Assembly (NCBI GenBank): GCA_029706075.1
Contig: JAINUG010000039.1
Span: 5,646,001-5,710,000 of the forward strand
DNA length: 64,000 bases
DNA from: Aldrovandia affinis
Lineage: Eukaryota; Chordata; Actinopteri; Notacanthiformes; Halosauridae
Reading direction: 5' to 3'
The first letter of the stretch is position 1. Each line of letters begins with the position of its first letter. Below are positions 43,506 through 53,234 of the stretch, one piece after another. A program made the position numbers and the translations under genes. The notes beneath the pieces are model-generated. The model was not told the DNA's origin, did not search any database, and was given only the letters and a program-made list of their open reading frames with translations.

Positions 43506-43744
43506 CAAATGTATCTACCCCAGGTTGCCCAGCCCGAAAGCATCCAGCACAACCTAAAAGTTTGTCATGTCCCAATATCAACAAACCATCACAGAGAATA
43601 CAAGAAAAAATTCCAATCTGGGTCACTTCTACACAGCAACAGACAGATGAATCTCACTAATCTATTGAGGGTGGTATTTATAAAAACTTAACTCACCTCT
43701 CACAGAGATCCCTGTGTCTGTAGCTGAAAACAAGATTGTTCCAG

Positions 43745-43762
43745 ACGGCACCGCTGCTACCA
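43745..43762 (-). promoter_or_regulatory. retroviral primer-binding site, probably for tRNA-Leu
   Basis: Three bases inside the LTR, the minus strand reads TGGTAGCAGCGGTGCCGT. TGG is the expected complement of a tRNA CCA end. The next bases resemble the complement of the 3' end of a leucine tRNA with a GGTAGC acceptor stem, with a few mismatches. The tRNA identity is from memory of tRNA-Leu and is less certain than the site itself. Confidence 0.65.
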
Positions 43763-43765
43763 AAC

Positions 43766-44265
43766 TGTCGGGTTCTTTAATTATCACAATGGTTCTGATG
43801 ATACTGTACATCTTACCTCTGGATCAAGATTTTATTAAACGGCTGGGAAGGATGACACAGAGACAAACAGGATTCGCTCTATCGAGACCCTTTGAAAATA
43901 CAAACGATCAGACAGTCGTTTACATACATTCTACAGCCCATGTCTTATCCTATACAATTTCCATATATGAAGATTCTAAAGAAACCCTTCTTAATATAAC
44001 CATTGACCATTTGTTCATAATCACTGTAGCATGGCATATTCTAGGCAATAAGGCTCCCTTTATATAACTGGAGAGATAATTATTCTAAATGGAGGGTAAA
44101 CGTACAGAGTTACACCATTCAGGGTGGTTTAAAGTCTTTGTGCCTTATTTCTCATATGAATAAAACCTTCTTGTTTAATTAATATAAGAATAGAAGTAAA
44201 AAGCATATACATTCACTTAATTGGAATATATGTACACACTATAATAATATCTTTAATTTCCAACA
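43766..44265 (-). mobile_element. 5' LTR of the endogenous retrovirus (500 bp)
   Basis: On the minus strand it starts TGTTGGAAAT and ends CCCGACA. A TATATAAAG box lies at 44066-44058 and AATAAA at 43836-43831, in the correct order for U3, R and U5. Open frames on the plus strand here are incidental. Confidence 0.85.
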
Positions 44266-46018
44266 GCACAATTGCGAGCATTTCAGCCGGGAGATAAGTC
44301 CTGGTGTTACTCCCTACATCCATGTCTAAATTACTCACAAGGTGGCAAGAGCTCTTTGAGGTCACACAGCAAGTGGGGGAAATAGACTATGAAGAAATTC
44401 ATTCTGACAGAGGAGGGACTTATCAAATATACCACCTTAACTTGCTAAAACTGTGGAGGGAGGTAGACACTGTCCTGCTCGCAATGTTGGAAATTATGCA
44501 TGATGAAATGATATCACCAATCTTGCAGCCATCTTGTGCCAGGGCAGTGGGTAGAGGTGGCCCAGTTGCAGCAGATATGTTCTGTCCCTTGCCAGGATGA
44601 AGTGAATTCATTGAACATCATACACAGACCAGGCCAGGCACTGTAGTTCGGAGCCGGCTATATTGTTTGCCACAAGCAAAAATTGGTTCAGGAATAATTG
44701 GCAAAAATGACAGACATGGGAGTGATAGAGGAGTCCTACAGCGACTGATGCGTCCCATCATGCCTGCCCCAAAGCTTGATGAGTCTGTTAGATTCAGCGT
44801 GGACTACAGGAAGGTTATTAACACAGTCTTGAAATGTGATGCCTATACAATTCCTCAGGTTGACAAGCTGCTGTATTGGTTGGGCACTGCTTGCTTTTAT
44901 TCAACACTGGATTTAACCAAGGGCTACTGGCAGATTCCCTTGTCTCCAACATCCAAGGAAAAGTCAGCATTCTCTACTCCGTTCAGTTTACACCCATTTA
45001 TGACCTTTGGATTGCATGGGGCCGTTTGGATTGCATGAGGCTCTGGCTACCTTCCAGCGGCTAACGGACAGGCTGCTTCGACCACATGCTGTGTATGCCG
45101 GCGCATACTTGGATGGCATTGCCATGAATAGTGAGGGGGGCAGGGCTCATTGTGGATCCAGGTAAGTGTGCTATTGGGCAGGGGGAAGTACGGCATCTGG
45201 CGTTCCTCTGGGGCAGGGGACGGGTCAAACCATTAGTTGATAAAACCTAAGCCATTTCCGCCTGTCCACAGCCTAAGGAAACAGCTGCACAGCCTAAGTC
45301 CAAAAAGCAGGTGAGATCCTTTTTGGGACAAGCTAATTATTATCACCGGTTTACTCCTGGATTCCTGGCCCTGAGCCTCAGATCTAGTCCAGGGGACAGA
45401 GCAATGCCCGGTGGTGTTCTTGAAAATGAATGCGACTCTACGTAACGCCCCATTGTTAATCAGCTGTGATTTCTCCCTGCCTTTTATCCTGCAGACTGTC
45501 GCCTGGGATAGGGAGTTAGGTGCGGTCCTGTCCGAGGAGCTGGAGGGGGAGGAGGACCAGTGCTTTACATCAGCCGGAAGCTCTCTCCAAGAGAGGCCCA
45601 CTACAGCACTGTGGAGAAGTAGTGCTTAGCGATCAAGTGGGCCACTACCTCCTGGGCAAATCCTTTGCCCTCTATTCTGCTCTATTTTGACCATATGTCC
45701 CCCTGGAGGTCCACCAAATGAAGCATACCAACTCCAACTGAAAAGTAGCGAATGTTTGTCTGTGTGGAGCGTAGTGTTGTGTAGTGAATGTATAGTGTTT
45801 GGCCAAAAGGCACTTTTTACATTTAGTTTGTTATTTTGATTTATTGTCTTTAGACAAAGCCTGTGAGGGGGATGGCCAAAGTGTTTTTGTTCCTTTGTAT
45901 AGTGCCGGTTGTCTCTGTCCCTCTTTCCCTATGGGGGAAAAGAATAAAATCCATTCCACAGACCGAGAACTCCATTCCCTGTGTCCTGCTGTTCTGTTCC
46001 ACTCCTGGGTGTATCACA
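44266..46018 (+). mobile_element. Gmr1-like Ty3 retrotransposon, right part: integrase end, RT, RNase H, 3' LTR
   Basis: Integrase resumes at 44266 with a GPY/F-type end (44300-44450, KLLTRWQ and YQIYHLNLLKLWRE). Reverse transcriptase follows immediately (44500-45400, VRFSVDYRKV and FYSTLDLTKGYWQIPLSP), then RNase H (about 45490-45690), then the LTR. Integrase ahead of reverse transcriptase is the order known for Gmr1-like elements and differs from ordinary Ty3 elements. The RT is frameshifted near 45010. Its YxDD box reads YLDG at 45106-45117, losing a catalytic aspartate. Confidence 0.87.
45739..46018 (+). mobile_element. 3' LTR of the Gmr1-like element
   Basis: It begins TGAAAAGTAGCG and ends near TATCACA. 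AATAAA is at 45943-45948. It shares its first 170 bp with 37080-37207, where about 50 bp are deleted. The outer end runs into a CA-rich block, so the last base is uncertain and no target duplication was confirmed. Confidence 0.7.
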
Positions 46019-46027
46019 TGGCATGCA

Positions 46028-46480
46028 ACAACATGCAAACACACAAAAATACACACACAGCCACAAACTCACAAACACAGACACACATATAAACACACAC
46101 ACACGCACACTCACACATGCATACACAAACATACACTCAACCACACACACACACTCCTACACATATACGCATACTCACAAACTCTCAACCACACAAAGTG
46201 CACTCACACATACACGCTGCTCTAATGCTCATAGACACATGCACCAACACACACACGTGAAGACACACATGCAAATAAATGCAAATACGCACAAACACAA
46301 AAAACATACAAACACATACACAAACACAGCCACACATGCAAACACATTCACACACACATATAAAACACACACACACACTCATATGTGCCAATACATGCAT
46401 TTACATGCACATGCACTCGCATGCATACAAAAATCCACACATGCATGCATGCATGCACATACACATTCATGTATGTGCAT
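46028..46480. repeat. CA-rich cryptic microsatellite block
   Basis: Interrupted (CA)n with ATGCA variants joins the end of the Gmr1-like LTR to a SINE. Long open frames on both strands are compositional. Confidence 0.9.
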
Positions 46481-46630
46481 GTGGTCCTGTGTGGCTCAGT
46501 AGGTAGAGCATGGCGCTGACAATGCTTAGGTTGTGGGTTCGATTCCCACTGGGACCACATATACTGAAAAATGTATGCATTCACTACTGTAAGTTGCTTT
46601 GGATAAAAGCATCTGCTAAATGCTATACTA
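46481..46630 (+). mobile_element. tRNA-derived SINE with L2-type tail
   Basis: The head (46481-46558) has the A box tggctcagtaggtagagc and B box ggttcgattccc. The first and last seven bases, ggtcctg and tgggacc, can pair as an acceptor stem. The tail has gtaagttgctttggataaaa and then gcatctgctaaatgc, the sequence found at L2 3' ends in this window. It is a SINE and not a working tRNA gene. Confidence 0.88.
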
Positions 46631-47759
46631 TATATATATATACTATGTATGAATACACACACACACAAAAGCCTGCACACAGCAGTGTATGTTCACAAGC
46701 ACAAATACACACATGCACGCACTAAATAAAGAAGCACAAACATTTGAATAGTGTATAAATGAGAATATTATGTAGATGTGTTTTGTTTTGATTAAATTAA
46801 TTTATCATGATGTGATTATTATGTTCCTCAGAGAACAACGGCAGTGATGCAGCAGAACCTTGGAGGAGAGGGAATTGTGGAAACTGAGGAGTTTATTAAA
46901 TCAGTCCCCAGCAGCTGGGAGGGGTGGCCTAAGTGCTGTGGTTACACTACATTAAATCCTGTTTTCTCCCTTCCATGGGAAAAATGTGCAACTCTGCAGA
47001 TGCTCACAGTCTAAAGGCCACTGAGAATGCAATGACTAAATCTGGATCATTTCCACCATAATGTATCGCTCGTTTGCGCGTATGACTGAGAAATAAACAT
47101 ACAGCCCTTTAAAGATGACTGCTTAGCACTGTGAGATCGATGGTGTCACCTGCATCTTCTCTTTCCTATTCTCTTCTGTCCTCTGATTGGCCATCCGGAT
47201 TGAAACGTATGTGAGAGTTGAGTGTAACTCACACAGCAGCTGAGGTTTTAAGTTTTAAAAGCTCTCAGCCAGCTGGAACTTTGCCTGGTCTGAATCAACC
47301 ACATATCCATCGCCCTGATTGGTTTTTAGTTCATCATGCTGGAACAGAGCCAGTACATTTCATACACAGCTTGCTGAAATTGGGGAGGCAGTTACACTCT
47401 GCAATTAAGTCAGGTGTAAAACCTTTTCCGTTCAAGTTCAAGTTGAGCAACCACTGTATTTAGAGTCTAATGGCTTCACTAAGAAGCTTTTGTACATACT
47501 GATCCTGACAGAATTTCAAAGGTGAGAGAGAAAGGCTTCAAACTCTTGGGAAGTCGCTACAAAGATTCAAAAGATATCAGACTATATATTTTACATTACA
47601 CAATTCTGTCCCTAGGGGCTGCTGTGTGGGTCATCCCGTTAAGGTACTGTTGTAGTATGCGGATTGGCCCCAGATTCTGGTATTAAATCCTAGCTGTGCC
47701 AGTGCCGACTGTGGCCGGCAGCCCCACATGGCGGCCCCCTCAGGGAGTGAGCGGTTTCA
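46631..47759. other. intergenic, no feature recognised
   Basis: AT-rich and moderately repetitive sequence. The open frame at 47218-47463 has no recognisable motif. Confidence 0.5.
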
Positions 47760-48070
47760 GTCAAGTCGCCGGTGCATCGTGAAATGTTTATTATGTTTTT
47801 TTAAGATAAGTGGGGTCAGCAGAACAAGAGGCCACAGGTGGAAATTAGTTAAAGGTGAATTATGCAGGGATATTAGGACGTTTTTCTTTACACAGAGAGT
47901 TGTCAATGCCTGGAACAGCTTGCCAGGTCGGGTAGTAGAGGCAGAAACACTTGGGCTATTCAAGTCCAGGCTAGATGCAGTACTAGATACTCTTTAGACT
48001 AGGACATGACGAGCCTAGATGGGCTGAACGTCTCATTATTATGTATTATTTATTCTTATGTTCTTATGCT
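47760..48070 (+). mobile_element. CR1-type LINE 3' end
   Basis: The frame through 47997 encodes RTRGHRWKLVKGE, then RTFFFTQRVVNAWNSLPGRV and a short FKSRLD end. This is the C-terminus typical of CR1-like reverse transcriptases. It is followed by gatgggctgaacgtctcatt and a ttcttatg tail, the short direct-repeat type of end expected for that clade. The rest of the element is absent. Confidence 0.8.
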
Positions 48071-48721
48071 CTCCTCTGAATCGATGTCTGTGTGAGCTTA
48101 ACTGGTGGACTGCGGGGTGAAAATCAGCAGCGGCTGACATCACGTTTTGGAGGAGAGTACATGCTTGTCTGAGCTTTCCCAAATTGGCAGAGGAGCTTGC
48201 AGCGATGAGCATGAGCATGCAAATTTGGCATTCCAAACTGAGAGGAAATAGGGGTAAAAAAAGAGAAAAATTCTAAGAACAGCAACTGGAGTAGAATGAG
48301 GAAGTAATGGATGAATTCACTCCAACAAGAGTTTGGTTACATCTAGCAGGGAAAGAGTCTAAAAACAAAAGAATGTTGCATATTTATATGGTCTTATTAT
48401 GCTGTAATTCAATGTTCATAAAATTGAAAAAAAAACATGTACTCTGTCATCAAAATGGCTGGCCTTCATTCAAGTTTACAGACTGATGCAAATGCACTTT
48501 CAGCAACCAGCCAACACTGTGCTAAGAAGACAGATGCATTTACGGTGATCAACCATATGAATTATTTATGAGTACAAAATAGATGACAATAAATGCCTAT
48601 GGTCTGCATTGCAGGTGTATGCATGCAATGGATTATGAATTATGTATCCATTTTTTGTTATATCCTGATGAATATCATATATATATAACAGGTAGCACCG
48701 ATAATAATACTATTACAGGAT

Positions 48722-48820
48722 GTGTTCTTCAGTGCGTGATCTACAGGGTGTTCTGCAGTGCGTATTCTACAGGGTGTTCTGCAGTGCGTATTCTACAGGG
48801 TGTGTTCTGCAGTGCGTATA
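48722..48820. repeat. 30-bp tandem array, about three and a half units
   Basis: Units read gtgttctgcagtgcgtattc followed by tacagg. The last is expanded by an extra tg. Confidence 0.9.
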
Positions 48821-49134
48821 CTTGTCGTTTGGACAGATTAAACGCACAGCAACAGCTTCACCTTGCCCTCAGGCTAAGGGAAGACATAATTGGATAAGCG
48901 CGATGTCAGACAAGGGCATTCTGGGATTGAATCAGAGTTATGATTTTATCTATCAGGTCAACGCAGCCAAAGACCTTTTCAAGCGTGTCCATTTCCTGAA
49001 TTTACAGCCTGGTAAGCCTAACAGTTCTCTCTATCGGTCGTCCTTTCAGGAACAATAGATGATTTAACAATTAATATTTTAGATACGTACCACTATATCA
49101 AATCAAATCAAATATATTTTATAGTGTGAGAGGA

Positions 49135-49330
49135 ATGTATATGCACGTTCCTGTGTGTGTGCGTGCGTGTGTCCCAGGTGCAAGTGTGTGTGTGAGCGCA
49201 CGTGCGTGTATGTGTGTGCAACTGCATGGGTGTATGTGACAATGTTTGTGTGTGTGCAAGAGAGTATGTGTGCATGTGTGTGCATGACAGGTGAAAAACT
49301 GTGTGTGAGAGATTATGTGTGTGTGTAGGT
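49135..49330. repeat. GT-rich cryptic microsatellite block
   Basis: Interrupted (GT)n with GTGCG and GTGTA variants. The preceding caaatcaaatcaaat run is typical of simple repeat edges. Confidence 0.85.
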
Positions 49331-50154
49331 CTGACTCTTCTTCTCATCCACGTATAATGTGTAGCTACCCACATGGGTGATGCATGGAAGTCATTTTGAG
49401 TCAGAACACTCCCCACACCACAGTAGGGGTGCACAATGAGGGATTTATTCAGTCTGTTAAGCAGGGAAATTATTATTTTGGCCAGAATTTGGATTTAGAG
49501 AGTTAGACTGGGAACTTATCCAGGACACAGGGGAATACCCCAGCCCTTTGCAACAACCTCTTTGTCACTGACTATCATTACAAACTTGACCAGATATTTC
49601 CGTTTTTTGTCCATATAGGACAGGTTTCCCTTGATATTACACCACTCGTTTTTCATTACGAAGCACACAATATGCACTAATTATTCATCAAACATGATGG
49701 TCACAATGTGCTTTAAAAAAAATGTGCTGGCATGTTTTTAGTATTTTACACGTCTTGCATTTGATGAGGGGCAGATTTGGTACAATAACATCCATTATGA
49801 CCTGTAACTCACATCAATGGATTGACGGACTACAATGAATCAGAGGATGACTCATTGTAATCCGAATTATGTTCAACATTGTCCTCAGTTTCAGACACTT
49901 CCTCCTCTGTTGCACTGTCATTATCACAGTCTAAGAGTACAGCGAGGGCTTCACTGGCTGTACATGAGTCTTCTGCTCATGTTCTTCTTCTGACAATTGC
50001 TTCTGAGTGTTTGAGTGAGTAAATGGTGAGTGGGACATTTTTATATCAGTGTTGCCCCTCTCAGACAGCAACAGAGTGGATTCCCACAACTTATATCTGC
50101 ATCTGTCTCATATTATGTCTATGAGGCATTGGTAAGATTTTTGAAGATAAAATA

Positions 50155-50273
50155 TACACTACCGGTCAAAGGTTTTAGAATACCCCCATTTTCCAGTTTT
50201 TACTGAAATTTAAGCTGTTCAAGTCCAGTGAATAACCTGAAATGGTACAAAGGTAAGCGGTAAACTGCCAGAG

Positions 50274-50305
<32 letters not shown>

Positions 50306-50640
50306 TTTAGGTTACCAAAAACTGAAAAATAATGTAATTTTAGGCGAAAGGATGGTTCCTCAGTGTGTGACACCAACTGTCAAACATGGAGGAGGAAGCT
50401 CTTTGGTCTGGGGCTCTTTTGCTGGATCCAAAGTTGGCGACTTGTACAGAGTGACCATTAACCCATTACTTGTTCCCTGAAAAGGGCCTTTTTTTTATAA
50501 CTCTGAAATGTACATTATTTTTCAGTTTTGGTAACCTAAACTTTTTTTATTTATTTACCTCTGCCAGTTTAATTAAGTTAAATTCAGGTCAAATCTGTCC
50601 AACATAATACAATTGTTAATAAATAATGACTTGAATTGAG
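50155..50640 (+). mobile_element. internally deleted Tc1 element with palindromic arms
   Basis: It starts with the Tc1-type end tacactaccggtcaaaggtt. A short transposase remnant at 50348-50464 reads MVPQCVTPTVKHGGGSSLVW and then GSFAGSK. The flanks of the remnant are inverted: 50306-50342 (gtttaggttaccaaaaactg) pairs with 50507-50541. The right terminus is not clear. A poly-A run lies in the left arm. Confidence 0.75.
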
Positions 50641-51020
50641 TTGAGTGAATCAGCAGTTTCATTTGAAAGATGGACAGGGCAAGGCCTTCAGGGGCTTGCC
50701 AAAGCACTACCTGCAACTGGACTCAGCAAGTTTGCCTGCGGGCAGATCAGTTAGCCAGCATGTGTTCACCCGCAGGCAGGTGATTGAGCCAGAATGCGGG
50801 CAAGTCAGTAAATCGCTGACGATTCCGATGTTCACTCAGACCGACCAATACAGACGTATTTTAGCACTGGGTGTCTTTAAAGAGACAGCCTGTCTACAAG
50901 AACTATGAAATGTGCGCTCTTTTTAAAATCATGCACATTTGAAAGGGGTGTAGATGGAAGAAAAAAATAAAAATATATATTGAAGTTGAATAAAAATATT
51001 TGGGATAAAGATTTTATTTT

Positions 51021-51723
51021 TCACCATACCCTTCTGTCTGAAATATATGTATTAGCATTGGGACAGTGAGGTTTCATGAAACCCCAATCCAGAACATCGT
51101 TTTTTTTGTTTTTAACCAACTGCAATGTGGCTTTTGCTGTATGCTTTAGGTCATTGTCCTGCTGGAATATAAATCTTCTCCTAAGTCCCAGACTGCAGCA
51201 GGTTTTCCTCCAAGATTTGTCTAGATCTTGCACCATCCATTTTGCCCTCTATTTTGAGAAATGTTCCAGTGCCCTGAAGCAGAGAAGCATCCCCATAGCA
51301 TCCAGCACCCTCTCTATGTTTTAGGGGATACTGTTCTTGGGATGATGCACAGTGTTAGGTCAAGAAGTTCTATCTCAGTCTCATCAGAACATAGAATCTT
51401 CCTCCACTTGGTTTGAGAGTCTCCCACATACCTTCAGGCAAACTCTAGGAGTTTTCTTCAAAAAATGGCGTTCTTTTTGCAATCCACCCATAAAGCGCAG
51501 ATTTGTGAAGCGCCAAGTCGATTGTTGTCCCATGGACAGTTTCTCCCATCCCTGCCATGGAAGTGACTCGGTCAGTTTCCAGAAGCCTGTTGATGGCCTC
51601 CCTAACAAGAGCTCTTCTTGCATGGATGCTCAATTTTGGAGGATAGCTTGTTCTAGGCAAATTTACAGTGGTACCTTATTCTCTCTTATTCTCTTTGAAA
51701 TCTTATACCGTTCCCCTGATTGA
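51021..51723 (-). pseudogene. Tc1 transposase pseudogene
   Basis: Fragments in different frames encode the N-terminal DNA-binding region (51660-51445, ALVREAINRLLETD, TTIDLALHKSALYG) and the catalytic region (51236-51021, FIFQQDNDLKHTAKATLQLV). The catalytic core FQQDNDLKH retains Asp. Frameshifts and stops between the parts show that it is dead. Confidence 0.88.
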
Positions 51724-52139
51724 TGCTTTTGAACCTTTTCTCTGATTTACTTTTAATATTCTTTGGTCTTCATGATGAAGCTCTTCTTTGGAAATGCACT
51801 GCAATGAAGTGGGACCTCTCACAGACAGGTGTATTTTATTTTAGGGGTGCACCGATATATCGGTGGACTATCAGTATCGGACAATATTTGCCTTGTTGAC
51901 TGCAATCGGCATATCAGCCGATTATATAAGATCAAATTTACAGATGGCAGTGGCTGATAAGTATCTGTCAATTTGTGTCAATCTGGTTTAAATGTTCAAA
52001 TGTTCAAGAATGGCAGCATCTTTTATTTACAGGCCAAACTGACTGAAACCATACCTAATTTACTCCTCTGACGATGCTGCGATTGACTAGCTATCACGAG
52101 TACTCTGGCACTCCACACAGTCTTGCACAAGATGCACAA

Positions 52140-52965
52140 TAGAGTTGGACAATATGGCCAAAAATAATTATCATATGTTGACCAACTACTTTGATAACGA
52201 TATTGAAACAATAATTTGTGTGCGGAAAAAAGCTGAGAATATACAGATATTCAAACACAACTTTATTTAACATTCATGCGGTATGTTTTCAAGCATAATT
52301 TCAAATATAAAGTTTGCACTTTGCATAAACACATATAAAAATGTACATATACATATGACTGCCTTTTTGCATCTGCATATGATTTTTTGCTTGCCTCTGC
52401 CTCTTTTTTTGCCGTACATTATTCATATTTCTTTTCATGATAACGTCTCAAATGATGGAATAGATTAGACGTATTCCTATGTGCCGCTGGGACCGCTTTG
52501 TTACAGTACTTGCAGAACACTCCTCCTTTCTGCTCTTCGTCAGCTCATTTGTAACCAAAGTAACCCCACGCAACTGACGTGCAGCCTTTCTTAGGGACTA
52601 AACTCAGTTTGTCTTCAATCTCGTTGTCACGTTTTGTCTGGGCCTACCCTAGTTAGTGGGTTTACTGACTGAACAAATTCACTCCATGCTTCGCTATCTC
52701 TGAGTTTGGCACTTTGATGATGCTTTCCTCTGGCTTCACTACAGTGAAGTTGCACTTCATATCAAGGCTGGCTGTGATTGGCTGTGTTGCTGTGTTGTGT
52801 GTTGGTTGTGTTGCGGATGGAAAAAGGCCAAAACGAAAGCAGGAACTATTCTCCTCCACGCAACAATGTTATCGCATAATCGCAATCATCATCATTTGTA
52901 AATTTGCCGTGGTTGATAACTGAAATTACAATAACGGTGTAAAATTAGGATATCGCCCAATGCTA
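52140..52965 (-). mobile_element. hAT element 2, inserted in hAT element 1
   Basis: The termini are tagagttggacaatat and atatcgcccaatgcta. The flanking octamers are atgcacaa (52132-52139) and atgcacac (52966-52973), seven of eight identical. The minus strand carries a decayed BED finger at about 52595-52420. The element is too short to encode a full transposase. Confidence 0.83.
52420..52595 (-). pseudogene. BED zinc finger remnant of hAT element 2
   Basis: The minus strand reads WGYFGYK, a stop, then VFCKYCNKAV and NTSNLFHHLRRYHEKKYE. The order W...CX2C...HX5H is that of a BED finger at the N-terminus of hAT transposases. Confidence 0.75.
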
Positions 52966-52988
52966 ATGCACACTGTTAAGCAAAGAAA

Positions 52989-53234
52989 ATGTTGGCTGTG
53001 TGGGCACATTACAACCGGTTTGCTATTTGTAACAAATGCTCCAGTGAGATTTCAAGAGGCAACTCAAGCAAGGATTTTAATACATCAAATCTGATCAGCC
53101 ATTTACAAGTAAGACATGCAGCACAGTATAACGAATATCTGAAAGCCAAAGTGGCTCATAAGAAAGCCACCAAGCCACCACTAGCTCGACTCAAATCTTT
53201 ACTAACCAACGCATTCGAGAAAGGCCAAGCATAG
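52989..53234 (+). pseudogene. BED zinc finger remnant of hAT element 1
   Basis: The frame encodes VWAHYNRFAICNKCSSEIS and then NTSNLISHLQVRHAAQYNEY, matching the Trp, CX2C and HX4H order of BED fingers. It ends before any catalytic domain. A domesticated gene is unlikely, because the frame stops inside the transposon. Confidence 0.82.

Larger units (their letters stand above)
37867..44265 (-). mobile_element. endogenous retrovirus, defective, inserted in the Gmr1-like integrase
   Basis: The insert is bounded by TGTTGG on the left and CCAACA on the right, with the 4-bp sequence gcac directly outside both ends (37863-37866 and 44266-44269). Removing it reunites the interrupted integrase of the host element. 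On the minus strand the order is 5' LTR (44265-43766), primer-binding site, leader, gag, nucleocapsid, reverse transcriptase, RNase H, and a stretch without confirmed identity. A short LTR remnant (37962-37877) closes it. Most of integrase and any full envelope gene are missing, and gag and pol carry several frameshifts and stops. The first 10 bp are locally duplicated (ggcactgttg twice), so the exact left end is 37867 or 37877. Confidence 0.88.
48071..50154. other. intergenic stretch with two simple arrays
   Basis: It contains the tandem array at 48722 and the GT-rich block at 49135. No gene is recognisable. The sequence at 49850-49960 is Ser/Glu-codon-rich on its minus strand but short and without family motifs. 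Confidence 0.5.

Noticed and set aside
43714-44067. 117-codon plus-strand frame with a hydrophobic start, first read as a viral envelope signal peptide
   Set aside because: The region is a 500-bp LTR: it has TG...CA ends, a primer site next to it, TATA and AATAAA on the minus strand, and a partial repeat at 37877.
46185-46502. Long Cys/Val or Thr/His frames in CA/GT blocks (also 4080-4268, 34325-35047, 36193-36625, 49103-49434)
   Set aside because: They are dinucleotide repeat translations and not genes.
46481-46558. tRNA gene
   Set aside because: A and B boxes and an acceptor pairing exist, but the anticodon arm is poor and an L2-type tail follows. It is the head of a SINE.
52966-53234. 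Domesticated BED-finger gene
   Set aside because: The frame is short, ends before a catalytic domain and lies inside hAT termini with target duplications.
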